DNA from: Halomonas organivorans
GTDB taxonomy: Bacteria > Pseudomonadota > Gammaproteobacteria > Pseudomonadales > Halomonadaceae
Direction of reading: 5' to 3'
NCBI RefSeq assembly: GCF_014192055.1
Contig: NZ_JACHXM010000002.1
Span: 172,493-236,492 of the forward strand
Length of the DNA: 64,000 nucleotides
How positions within the stretch are numbered: position 1 is the stretch's first letter; every line of letters begins with the position of its first letter. This document shows, one piece after another, positions 1 through 7,373 of the stretch. A program made the translations under genes and the position numbers. Under the pieces are notes generated by a model. That model saw only the letters and a list, made by a program, of their open reading frames with translations. It was not told the DNA's origin and did no database searches.

Positions 1-1
1 G

Positions 2-52
2 GCCATGCGAGAGATCTACGACACCCTCCCGGCAGACTACGGCATCTACTGA
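2..52 (+). CDS. C-terminal end of an unidentified protein (partial)
   Basis: An open frame enters from the left edge and stops at 50-52, ending in the residues REIYDTLPADYGIY. Only about 16 residues are visible, so the family cannot be named. It precedes the TetR/TRAP/amidohydrolase cluster in the same direction and could belong to that cluster; a TRAP binding protein or a catabolic enzyme would both fit the context. Codon use resembles the neighbouring genes. The claim rests only on reading-frame continuity and position. Confidence 0.4.
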   Translation, partial: AMREIYDTLPADYGIY

Positions 53-120
53 GCCGCCCACCGACGGCCGCTCGCGGTATCGTGATCCGACGAGCGGCCT
101 TTCACATCCGAGAGGCCCCG

Positions 121-750
121 ATGAGCCAACGCCAGACCCAGGAACAGCGTTCCCGCCAGACCCAGGCCAAGATCATGCAGGCCACGCTCGAATGCATCCT
201 GAGCCAGGGCATCCGCGCCACCTCCACGGTCGACGTAGCCCGTGCCGCCGGCGTGTCCCGCGGCGCCCTGGTCCACCACTACCCGACCAAGGAAGCGCTG
301 ATGCAGGCCGCTCTCGAAGACCTGCTCGAGCGCGAGGTGGTCAGCGTGCGCGATCTGGCCGGGCGCATGCGGCAAGGCGAGATGAACGTCGACGGCCTGC
401 TGCAGGCGCTGCACGAGCACTTCAAGGGCGACCTGTTCATGGTCACCCTGGAGTATCTCACCACCGCCCGCACCGACCCCGCCATCATGAGCGTGCTGGA
501 ACCGCTGGCGGCGCGCTTCAACGCCTCGCTGGAGCAGATCTGGGAGCAGCTTGTCGCCAACGGCGCCCACACCACCGACGAGAATCGCGTCGCCCTGAAC
601 GCCACCCTGTGCATGATGCGCGGCATGGGCGCACAGAGCATCTGGCGTGACGATCCGGCGCTGTACCGCGACATGCTGCTGTTCTGGAAGCGCATGCTGC
701 TCGAGACCGGCTACATCGGCGCCTCTTCCGCCCCGGGAGATGCCAAATGA
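121..750 (+). CDS. TetR/AcrR family transcriptional regulator
   Basis: This 209-residue protein has a TetR N-terminal DNA-binding domain with the helix-turn-helix at about residues 34-55, including DVARAAGVSRGALVHHY, followed by a ligand-binding helical domain. I chose the ATG at 121 over the upstream GTG at 82 because the family starts about here and a purine-rich GAGAGG lies just upstream. Its stop overlaps the start of the TRAP small-permease gene (ATGA), so it is translationally coupled to the transporter. It probably senses the substrate or product of the TRAP/amidohydrolase pathway; that role is inferred from position only. Confidence 0.85.
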   Translation: MSQRQTQEQRSRQTQAKIMQATLECILSQGIRATSTVDVARAAGVSRGALVHHYPTKEALMQAALEDLLEREVVSVRDLAGRMRQGEMNVDGLLQALHEHFKGDLFMVTLEYLTTARTDPAIMSVLEPLAARFNASLEQIWEQLVANGAHTTDENRVALNATLCMMRGMGAQSIWRDDPALYRDMLLFWKRMLLETGYIGASSAPGDAK

Positions 751-1256
751 TCCGCACCTTCGGACGCCATATCGAAAACCTCAGCGACTGGGTCAACCGC
801 GCCACCCTGGTGCTGGCCGCCCTGTTCCTGATCCTGATGGCGCTTCACGTGACCCTGGATGTCGCGCTGCGCTACTTTGTCGGGCGGTCCTTCCCCGGCA
901 CGCTGGAGATCGTCTCCTTCTATTACATGGTGGCGCTGGTCTTCCTGCCGCTGGCCTACACCGAGCGCATGGGCGAACACATCAACGTCGACGTGCTGGT
1001 CGGCCGCTTCCCGCCCAGCGTGCAGCTCGCGCTCTACCTGTTCGCCGGCGTCCTGGGGGTGATCTATTTCGCCATGCTTGGCTACCAGGGCTACCTGGAC
1101 GCGCTGGACGCCACCGCGTCCCGGGAGACCGCCATGGCCAACTTCACCTTCTACCTGTGGCCCAGCCGCTGGGCGCTGCCGCTCGGCTTCGCCGCCATCT
1201 GCCTCGCCATCGTCGCCAACATGCTGAAGGCGATCCGCCTTCGCCAGGCACTGTAG
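747..1256 (+). CDS. TRAP transporter small permease (DctQ family)
   Basis: The 169-residue product is hydrophobic with four predicted membrane spans, the usual size and layout for the DctQ small subunit of tripartite ATP-independent periplasmic transporters. Near residues 30-45 it carries the family-typical LHVTLDVALRYF segment (compare M-x-x-x-D-V-x-x-R). In the inner membrane it would pair with the large permease encoded 9 bp downstream, driving uptake with an ion gradient. Its start overlaps the regulator's stop codon. No periplasmic binding protein gene is visible in this cluster; it may lie to the left of the window. Confidence 0.9.
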   Translation: MIRTFGRHIENLSDWVNRATLVLAALFLILMALHVTLDVALRYFVGRSFPGTLEIVSFYYMVALVFLPLAYTERMGEHINVDVLVGRFPPSVQLALYLFAGVLGVIYFAMLGYQGYLDALDATASRETAMANFTFYLWPSRWALPLGFAAICLAIVANMLKAIRLRQAL

Positions 1257-1265
1257 GAGCCTGCC

Positions 1266-2573
1266 ATGAGTCATCTCGAGATCGGCGTGGCGGGCATCGC
1301 CGCCGCCCTGTCCCTGATCGCCCTGCGTGTGCCCATCGGGGTCGCCCTGGGCCTGGTCTCCATCGTCGGCATCGGCCAACTGGTCAACATGCGCGTCGCC
1401 TGGGGCATGATCTCCGCCACCCCCTTCGACTTCGCCGGCACCTGGGAGCTGACCGCCGCGCCCATGTTCCTGTTCATGGGCTACCTGTGCACCACCACCC
1501 GCATGACCGAGGGCCTGTTCCAGGCCATGCGACTGTATCTCGCCCGACTGCCCGGCGGGCTCGCGGTGGCAAGCGTGATGGCCTCGGCCTTCTTCGCCGC
1601 CGCCTCCGGCTCCAGCGTGGCCACCTCCGCGGCCATGTCGCGCATCGCCGTGCCGGAGATGCTCAAGCGAAACTACGACAAGGGCCTGGCCACCGGCACC
1701 GTGGCGGCCTCAGGCACCCTCGGCTCGCTGATCCCGCCCAGCGTGCTGCTGGTGCTCTACGGCGTCTACGCCCAGGTCTCGGTGGGCCAGCTGTTCATGG
1801 CCGGCTTCCTGCCCGGGCTGCTCTCGGCGCTGCTCTACATCGTGATGATCATGGCGCGGGTCAAGGCCAAACCGGGGCTGGCCGGCCATGCCCGGGTCAC
1901 GTCGACATGGGACGAGAAGTGGCAGGCCTTTCGCCATATCTGGCCGCTACCGCTGCTGATCACCGCCGTGCTGGGCGGCATCTTCCTCGGCGTGTTCTCG
2001 CCCACCGAGGCCGGCGCGGTGGGCACCACCATCGCCGCGCTGATCGCCCTGGCGCGCCGCACCCTGTCCCTGAGCGCCATCCGCGAGGCGCTGACGCGCA
2101 CCGCCGTCAGCACCGCCAGCATCTTCATCATCCTGATCGGCTCGCTGTTCTTCACCCGCTTCCTGGCCATGAGCGGCGTGCCCGCCGCCTTCTCGGAGCT
2201 GATCCTCGGCGTCAGCACCGAGACCTGGTGGATCATCCTCGCCGTGGCGGTGATCTACCTGGTGCTCGGCATGTTCATCGACTCCATCGGCCTGATGCTG
2301 CTGACGCTGCCGTTGATCCTGCCGCTGGTGCAAGGCGCCGACCTCAACCTGGTGTGGTTCGGCATCATCGTGGTCAAGCTGCTGGAGGTCGGCCTGGTCA
2401 CCCCGCCGATCGGCCTCAACGTCTACGTGATCAAAGGCGCGCTGGGCAAGAGCGTGACCCTGCCGGAAGTGTTCCGCGGCGTCAGTTGGTTCATCGCCAT
2501 GGACATCGTCGCCCTGCTGTTGATCGTGCTGATCCCGGCGCTCTCGCTCTATCTCCCCCAACAGATGCTGTGA
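1266..2573 (+). CDS. TRAP transporter large permease (DctM family)
   Basis: The 435-residue protein has the length and about 12 hydrophobic segments expected of DctM, the ion-coupled channel subunit of TRAP transporters. Recognisable family stretches include ATGTVAASGTLGSLIPPS around residue 140-155 and a C-terminal TPPIGLNVYVIKG motif. It follows the small permease by 9 bp and precedes the amidohydrolase by about 40 bp, so it is part of one operon. The substrate is unknown; the adjacent amidohydrolase suggests an amide, dipeptide-like or lactam-like compound (inference). Confidence 0.92.
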   Translation: MSHLEIGVAGIAAALSLIALRVPIGVALGLVSIVGIGQLVNMRVAWGMISATPFDFAGTWELTAAPMFLFMGYLCTTTRMTEGLFQAMRLYLARLPGGLAVASVMASAFFAAASGSSVATSAAMSRIAVPEMLKRNYDKGLATGTVAASGTLGSLIPPSVLLVLYGVYAQVSVGQLFMAGFLPGLLSALLYIVMIMARVKAKPGLAGHARVTSTWDEKWQAFRHIWPLPLLITAVLGGIFLGVFSPTEAGAVGTTIAALIALARRTLSLSAIREALTRTAVSTASIFIILIGSLFFTRFLAMSGVPAAFSELILGVSTETWWIILAVAVIYLVLGMFIDSIGLMLLTLPLILPLVQGADLNLVWFGIIVVKLLEVGLVTPPIGLNVYVIKGALGKSVTLPEVFRGVSWFIAMDIVALLLIVLIPALSLYLPQQML

Positions 2574-2614
2574 CCCGACACAGAACGACAACGAATGCCC
2601 CAAGGAATCCGCCC

Positions 2615-3859
2615 ATGACCACCATCCGCTTCATCAACGCCAACGTCATCGACACCCGCGCCGGTCGCGTGCTGCCCGGCCGCGAAGTGCGCATTCAGGA
2701 CGGCCGCATCGTCGCGGTCAGCGACGCCCCGCTCGGCGGCGAGGACGACCGCGTCATCGACGTGAAGGGCCACTACCTGATGCCCGGCCTGGTCGACGCC
2801 CACGTCCACGTCACCGCCATCACCCCCAACTTCGCACTGCTGGAAACGCTCTCCCCCTTCTACGTGGGCGCCAAGTCCAGCGAGCTGCTGCAGGCCATGC
2901 TGATGCGCGGCTTTACCACGGTGCGCGACGCCGGCGGCGCCGACTACGGCCTGGCCAACGCCGTCGATGAGGACAGTCTGATCGGCCCGCGGCTGCTCTA
3001 CTGCGGCAATGCGCTCTCGCAGACCGGCGGCCACGGCGACATGCGCGGCCCCGGCCAGCAGACCTTCGAGGGCTGCTTCTGCTGTGCCGGACTCGGACGT
3101 GTCTGCGACGGCGTCAGTGAAGTGCGTCGCGCCGCCCGCGACGAAATCCGCAAGGGCGCCACCCAGATCAAGATCATGGCCTCCGGTGGCGTATCCTCGC
3201 CCACAGACCGCATCGACAGTACCCAGTTCTCGCTGGAAGAGATCGATGCCATCGTCGAGGAAGCCACCGCCGCCAACATCCATACCATGGCCCACGCCTA
3301 CACCGCGCGCGCCATCAACCGGCTGATCCCGCGGGGCGTCAAGACCATCGAGCACGGCAACCTGATGGACGAGGAGAGCTGCCGCCTGTTCCTGGAGCAC
3401 GACGCTTACCTGACGCCGACGCTTGCCACCTACGACGCCCTGGCCAAGGAAGGCGTGGCGGCCGGCATGGCCGAGCACCTGCAGCGCAAGGTGTTCGACG
3501 TGCTGGATGCCGGCGGCCGGGCGCTGGAGATGGCGCAGAAGCACGGTGTGAAGATGCTCTACGGCTCCGACCTGCTCGGCCGCATGCAGCGCCATCAGCT
3601 CAACGAATTCCATCTGCGCAAGGACGTGGTGCCCGCCGACGACCTGATCCGCGCCGCCACCTGCAACGCCGCCGACGCCTTCGGCTACGTCGGCGACTTC
3701 GGCGAAGTCATCCCGGGCGCCCGCGCCGACCTGCTGGTAGTCCGCGACAACCCTCTGGAGGATATCACCGCCCTCACCGACCCGGAGACTCAGCTGCTGA
3801 CAATCATGAAGGGCGGCAAGGTCTATCACGAGGGTGGCGTGGCCCTGTCCGCCAAGTAG
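2615..3859 (+). CDS. Metal-dependent amidohydrolase (imidazolonepropionase-like)
   Basis: The 414-residue protein belongs to the amidohydrolase superfamily (COG1228-like). The metal-site pattern is complete: HxH at residues 63 and 65 in DAHVHV, a candidate carboxylated lysine at 186 in QIKIMASGG, histidines at 227 and 247, and the catalytic aspartate at 319 in YGSDL. The ATG at 2615 gives the standard N-terminal beta-sandwich start; the frame is open much further upstream through dctM, but that is a high-GC artefact. It probably hydrolyses a cyclic amide or dipeptide-like substrate imported by the TRAP system. The exact substrate cannot be read from sequence. Confidence 0.88.
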   Translation: MTTIRFINANVIDTRAGRVLPGREVRIQDGRIVAVSDAPLGGEDDRVIDVKGHYLMPGLVDAHVHVTAITPNFALLETLSPFYVGAKSSELLQAMLMRGFTTVRDAGGADYGLANAVDEDSLIGPRLLYCGNALSQTGGHGDMRGPGQQTFEGCFCCAGLGRVCDGVSEVRRAARDEIRKGATQIKIMASGGVSSPTDRIDSTQFSLEEIDAIVEEATAANIHTMAHAYTARAINRLIPRGVKTIEHGNLMDEESCRLFLEHDAYLTPTLATYDALAKEGVAAGMAEHLQRKVFDVLDAGGRALEMAQKHGVKMLYGSDLLGRMQRHQLNEFHLRKDVVPADDLIRAATCNAADAFGYVGDFGEVIPGARADLLVVRDNPLEDITALTDPETQLLTIMKGGKVYHEGGVALSAK

Positions 3860-3891
3860 CCACATCCAGCCATTCACAGTACCCAATATGC

Positions 3892-3929
3892 AAAAACCCC
3901 CGAGCCGGCAAACCGGCTCGGGGGCTTTT
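3892..3929. terminator. Bidirectional rho-independent terminator
   Basis: Twelve-base arms (CCCCCGAGCCGG at 3897-3908 and its complement at 3913-3924) enclose the loop CAAA, with A5 before and T4 after. It separates the amidohydrolase (+) from the TetR gene (-) and can serve both. Nearly the same hairpin recurs at 6007-6036 and 7310-7345. Confidence 0.9.
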
Positions 3930-3946
3930 GATGCGGAAAAACGAAC

Positions 3947-4600
3947 CTAGAAGGCGGCGCGCGTCGCGCCTAACATATCCTCCATCTCGCTCTCCTCGAC
4001 GCCGAGCATTCGCAGGATATGGCGCTGGGCGGCGTTCAGGACATGCTGGCGTTCCGCCTCTTCCGGCAGGCTCTTGGCGATGGCCACGGCACCCACCAAG
4101 GAGGCGAGAATGGCGCGGGATTTCTCGGCGATGATCTCGCGATCAGGCTCGAACGGCAGCTTCTTCAAGCGCCCCAGCGCGATGAGCCGGGTCTCCAGCA
4201 TCTTCTTCACGCGCAGGTAGGAGGCCTCGAACAGGGTGCGAATCTCGGCGTTTTCATTGCCGATTTCATTGAACAGCACCGATTCCGGGCCGGGATCTCG
4301 CTTGCGCTCCAGCTCCTGGAGATTCCAGCAGTTGGCCACCAGGTCGGTCAGGTGCTTCACCGACAGGGGCCCCTTGACCAGCCTGGCCGCGCGGCTGCTC
4401 TCCAGGGTCTCCTTCACCGATGCCTGATACAGCGCCTCCTTGGAGGCGAAGTGGGCATAGAAGGCCCCATGGGTCATCCTGGCCAGCTTCATGATCTGGC
4501 CGATGGAAACCTTTTCGAAGCCCCGGCGACTGAACAGCTCGATGGCCGACTTGAGGATTCGTTCCCGGGAGTTCGCTTTGTGGGCTGCCGAGTAAGGCAT
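3947..4600 (-). CDS. TetR family regulator divergent from a FabF-like synthase
   Basis: This 217-residue protein has a TetR-type N-terminal HTH (IGQIMKLARMTHGAFYAHF, about residues 32-50) and a long helical C-terminal domain. It is transcribed away from the ketoacyl synthase gene, with 93 bp between the two start codons. That arrangement commonly means the regulator controls its divergent neighbour, here plausibly in response to a fatty-acid-related ligand or stress (inference). It ends against the bidirectional terminator at 3892-3929. Confidence 0.87.
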   Translation of the reverse strand: MPYSAAHKANSRERILKSAIELFSRRGFEKVSIGQIMKLARMTHGAFYAHFASKEALYQASVKETLESSRAARLVKGPLSVKHLTDLVANCWNLQELERKRDPGPESVLFNEIGNENAEIRTLFEASYLRVKKMLETRLIALGRLKKLPFEPDREIIAEKSRAILASLVGAVAIAKSLPEEAERQHVLNAAQRHILRMLGVEESEMEDMLGATRAAF

Positions 4601-4693
4601 CGCAACCTCGTCGTCACGCGACTGAATATTACCTTGATCATATATTGCCCGGTGCTAGCTTGGCGAAAACCCAACATCGCAAGGTAAAGCGCC
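4601..4693. promoter_or_regulatory. Divergent promoter region between tetR and fabF-like gene
   Basis: The 93-bp gap is AT-rich around 4627-4647, with CTTGATCATATATT offering possible -35/-10 elements. TACCTTG near 4629 has its complement CAAGGTA near 4679, a widely spaced inverted repeat that could be an operator. No firm promoter assignment is possible by eye. Confidence 0.4.
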
Positions 4694-5959
4694 ATGCAGT
4701 CCCCTCTCGTCATCACCGGCATGGGAATGATCAGCCCACTCGGATGCGGCGTCAAGGCAAGCTGGGAACGGCTGCTCGCCGGCCGCTCGGGCATCGGCCC
4801 GATCACCCGATTCGATACCGGCGAGCTGCCGATCAAGGTCGCCGGCGCCGTGCCGAACATCGCCGACGACCCCGAGGCCGGGCTCGACCCGGACCGGGTG
4901 GCGGATGCCAAGGAACGTCGCAAGCTGGAGCGTTTCAGCCTCTACGCCTTGGCCGCCGCCGACGAGGCCCTGGCCCAGGCCGACTGGTTCCCCTCTCGTC
5001 AGGCCGACCGCGACGCCACCGCGGTGATCGTGGGTTCCGGCATCGGCGGCTTCCCCACCATCACCCAGGCCCAGAACACCCTGACCACGCGCGGCCATCG
5101 GCGGCTCTCGCCCTTCACCGTGCCGGCCTTCCTGGCCAACCTGGCCGCCGGACACGTGTCGATCCGCCATGGCTTTCGCGGGCCGCTGGGCTGCCCCGTC
5201 ACCGCCTGCGCCGCCGGCCTGCAGGCCATCGGCGACGGCATGCGGCTGATCCGCAGCGGCGAGGCCGAGGTGGCCGTGGTGGGCGGCGCCGAAGCCTGCA
5301 TCGACCCGCTTTCGCTGGCCAGCTTCAACGCCATGAAGGCGCTGTCGACGGAGCAGGACGATCCGAGCCGGGCGTCGCGCCCCTTCGACCGGGACCGCGA
5401 CGGCTTCGTCATGGGCGAAGGCGCCGGCGTGATGGTGATCGAGACCCTGGCCCACGCCGAGGCGCGCGGGGCCACGCCCCTGGCCGTGCTGAGCGGCTAC
5501 GGCACCCGCGCCGATGCCTACCACATCACCGCCGGCCCGGATGACGGCGCCGGCGCCGCGGCCGCCGTTCGGGCGGCCCTGAACATGGCCGGCCTGCCCC
5601 CGGAGGCGATCGACCACATCAATGCCCATGCCACCTCCACGCCAGTCGGCGACCGGGCCGAGATCGCCGCGCTGCGAGGGGTGTTCGGCGACGGCCTGGC
5701 CGAGGTGCCGATCTCCGCCACCAAGTCGGCCACCGGTCACCTGCTCGGCGCCGCCGGCGGCGTGGAGGGCATCTTTTCCGCCATGGCGACGATGCAGGGA
5801 CGGCTGCCTCCGACCCTCAACCTCGACAGCGCCGACGACGACATGCGGGGCCTGGACTTCGTGCCCCACGCATCGCGGTCGCACGCCATCCAGCACACCC
5901 TGTGCAACGGTTTCGGCTTCGGCGGCGTGAATGCCGCCCTGATCGTCAGCCGGCTATAA
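4694..5959 (+). CDS. Beta-ketoacyl-ACP synthase II (FabF-like paralogue)
   Basis: The 421-residue thiolase-fold condensing enzyme has the complete Cys-His-His triad: C172 in VTACAAGLQ, H312 in NAHATSTPVGD and H349 in KSATGHLLGAAG, with K344 also conserved. It ends with the usual NGFGFGGVNA segment. It would elongate acyl-ACP with malonyl-ACP in the cytoplasm. It stands alone with a divergent TetR rather than in an acpP-fabF operon, so it is probably an accessory synthase (membrane lipid adjustment or specialised acyl chains) and not the housekeeping fabF. The accessory role is inferred from context. Confidence 0.9.
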   Translation: MQSPLVITGMGMISPLGCGVKASWERLLAGRSGIGPITRFDTGELPIKVAGAVPNIADDPEAGLDPDRVADAKERRKLERFSLYALAAADEALAQADWFPSRQADRDATAVIVGSGIGGFPTITQAQNTLTTRGHRRLSPFTVPAFLANLAAGHVSIRHGFRGPLGCPVTACAAGLQAIGDGMRLIRSGEAEVAVVGGAEACIDPLSLASFNAMKALSTEQDDPSRASRPFDRDRDGFVMGEGAGVMVIETLAHAEARGATPLAVLSGYGTRADAYHITAGPDDGAGAAAAVRAALNMAGLPPEAIDHINAHATSTPVGDRAEIAALRGVFGDGLAEVPISATKSATGHLLGAAGGVEGIFSAMATMQGRLPPTLNLDSADDDMRGLDFVPHASRSHAIQHTLCNGFGFGGVNAALIVSRL

Positions 5960-6004
5960 ACACCGACGCTGGCCGCTCTGTTCACCTGTAGCGCACCGAA
6001 CGAC

Positions 6005-6040
6005 AAGCCCCCGAGCCGGCGGACCGGCTCGGGGGCTTTG
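6005..6040. terminator. Rho-independent terminator after fabF-like gene
   Basis: Arms GCCCCCGAGCCGG (6007-6019) and its complement (6024-6036) enclose CGGA and are followed by a short T-run. It lies between convergent genes and differs from the 3892-3929 hairpin mainly in the loop. Confidence 0.85.
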
Positions 6041-6066
6041 GAATGCGCAATGAGTTTGTGTGGGCG

Positions 6067-7038
6067 TCATCCTATTTGCGATGGTCGATCGGACGAGGCA
6101 TCGTCTATGTGAATCTGATCTCGGCCGGCAAGCTTGGCCCTGTAAAGGGCTCGGTCCGCGCGCGAAAAAAGGCTGATCGCCGTATCCCCAACCTGCGCAG
6201 CCGCAATGCCCACCGAGAAGGTATATTTGAAGTCCGGCCTGTCCTTGAGCGGTCGCGACTTGCGGACACCGACGAGCATTCTCTCGACGATCAGCCTTGC
6301 CTGCTCAATGGAAGTGGCTGGAAGCGTCAGGACGAATTCCTCTCCCCCGACGCGACCGAAGCAGTCGGTGCGCCTCACGAGCCGGTGAATACACTTTGCG
6401 AAGTCTTTCAGCACCAGATCACCGTTGTGATGGCCATACTGGTCATTGATGATCTTGAAGTGGTCGACATCGAATACGCACAGGCAGCCGGGTAATGGCG
6501 ACTCATCGGTGACTTGCCCCTGCAGCATGTCCTCGATGCGAGCCGTCACGAACCGGCGGTTGGCCACCCCGGTCAGTTCGTCGGTGTAGGAGGCCTTGAT
6601 CGCCAGGTCCCGGTCCTGGCGAACCTCACGAGTGCTAGCCTTCAGGTCCGTCACATCTGTGGCAATGCAAAGCATCCAGCCGTCTTCCTGCACCGTCTCC
6701 GTCATCCAGAGCCAACGGCCGTCGACCAGATCAGTTTCGAAGGCTCTGAAGCCGACTTTTCCCCGGCGCGACTGCGTGGAGATCAGCCACTCTTCGAAGT
6801 CCTCAGCGCGAATGACCGTGCCTCGTTCGGCGTAGTGGTTTCGCCTCATCAGATCAGGCCAGAAAGGCATCTCTTCCGGCTCGATGAAGTAGGCCGATCG
6901 AAACGCCCTGTTGGCATACCGAAGTCTGTCAAAGCCATCATAGGCCGCGACGAGCACAGGCGAAGATTCGAACAACTGAAACAAGCTTTGGAAGAGGTCA
7001 TTCATAAAGCCAGATACCAGCTCGCCAGCAGCCTTCAT
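6067..7038 (-). CDS. PAS-domain diguanylate cyclase (GGDEF)
   Basis: This 323-residue protein makes cyclic di-GMP from two GTP. A PAS-like sensory region covers about residues 20-135, followed by a GGDEF domain from about 150. The active-site motif is GGEEF at 231-235, an active variant. Metal-binding acidic residues sit in FDVDHFK (190-192), and the inhibitory I-site RRTD (222-225) lies five residues before the motif, so product inhibition is expected. No transmembrane segment is evident, so it is probably cytoplasmic. A second in-frame ATG 11 codons downstream is an alternative start. Confidence 0.92.
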   Translation of the reverse strand: MKAAGELVSGFMNDLFQSLFQLFESSPVLVAAYDGFDRLRYANRAFRSAYFIEPEEMPFWPDLMRRNHYAERGTVIRAEDFEEWLISTQSRRGKVGFRAFETDLVDGRWLWMTETVQEDGWMLCIATDVTDLKASTREVRQDRDLAIKASYTDELTGVANRRFVTARIEDMLQGQVTDESPLPGCLCVFDVDHFKIINDQYGHHNGDLVLKDFAKCIHRLVRRTDCFGRVGGEEFVLTLPATSIEQARLIVERMLVGVRKSRPLKDRPDFKYTFSVGIAAAQVGDTAISLFSRADRALYRAKLAGRDQIHIDDASSDRPSQIG

Positions 7039-7373
7039 CGAGTCAACGGCCGATCAGCACCTTGAAGCCAATGCCTCGACAGGTCGATCGTGCACCGCGT
7101 CAATCAGGTGGGAAAAATTACACTGCACATCAATAACTTGGAGCCATCCACCTAGGATAAACGCATGTACCCGACCAGCGCGTCACATCTATCGCATATA
7201 CGTTAGATGGCTTGATAGTGTGCGGTGGAAATCTCGGACCGTCAAAACGTGCCGCGTAACTCGTCACTGGGTGTCATCGTCTTCTGCCAATGACAGCCAG
7301 GCCAACACGACAAGCCCCCGAGCCGGAAAACCGGCTCGGGGGCTTACTGATGCTGCGGGGAAACCCTAGGGGC
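7039..7373. other. Intergenic region with a terminator; otherwise no gene seen
   Basis: This 335-bp gap holds the upstream region of the diguanylate cyclase on its left and, at 7310-7345, the terminator for the leftward OsmC-YcaO gene. I see no convincing small ORF or RNA between them. Confidence 0.6.
7306..7350. terminator. Rho-independent terminator (third copy of the same hairpin)
   Basis: The arms AGCCCCCGAGCCGG and its complement enclose AAAA. The hairpin lies just downstream (leftward) of the stop of the OsmC-YcaO gene. It is the third near-identical GC-rich hairpin in 4 kb. Confidence 0.82.

Noticed and set aside
647..3859. A 1070-codon open frame across the TRAP permease genes and the amidohydrolase
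   Set aside because: Its first 650 codons are a high-GC shadow of dctQ and dctM in another frame; only the part from 2615 matches a real family.
2549..3886. A 445-codon minus-strand frame over the amidohydrolase
   Set aside because: Antisense shadow of the amidohydrolase, with composition typical of high-GC reverse frames.
4655..5896. A 413-codon minus-strand frame over the FabF-like gene
   Set aside because: Antisense shadow; the plus-strand gene has the full catalytic triad.
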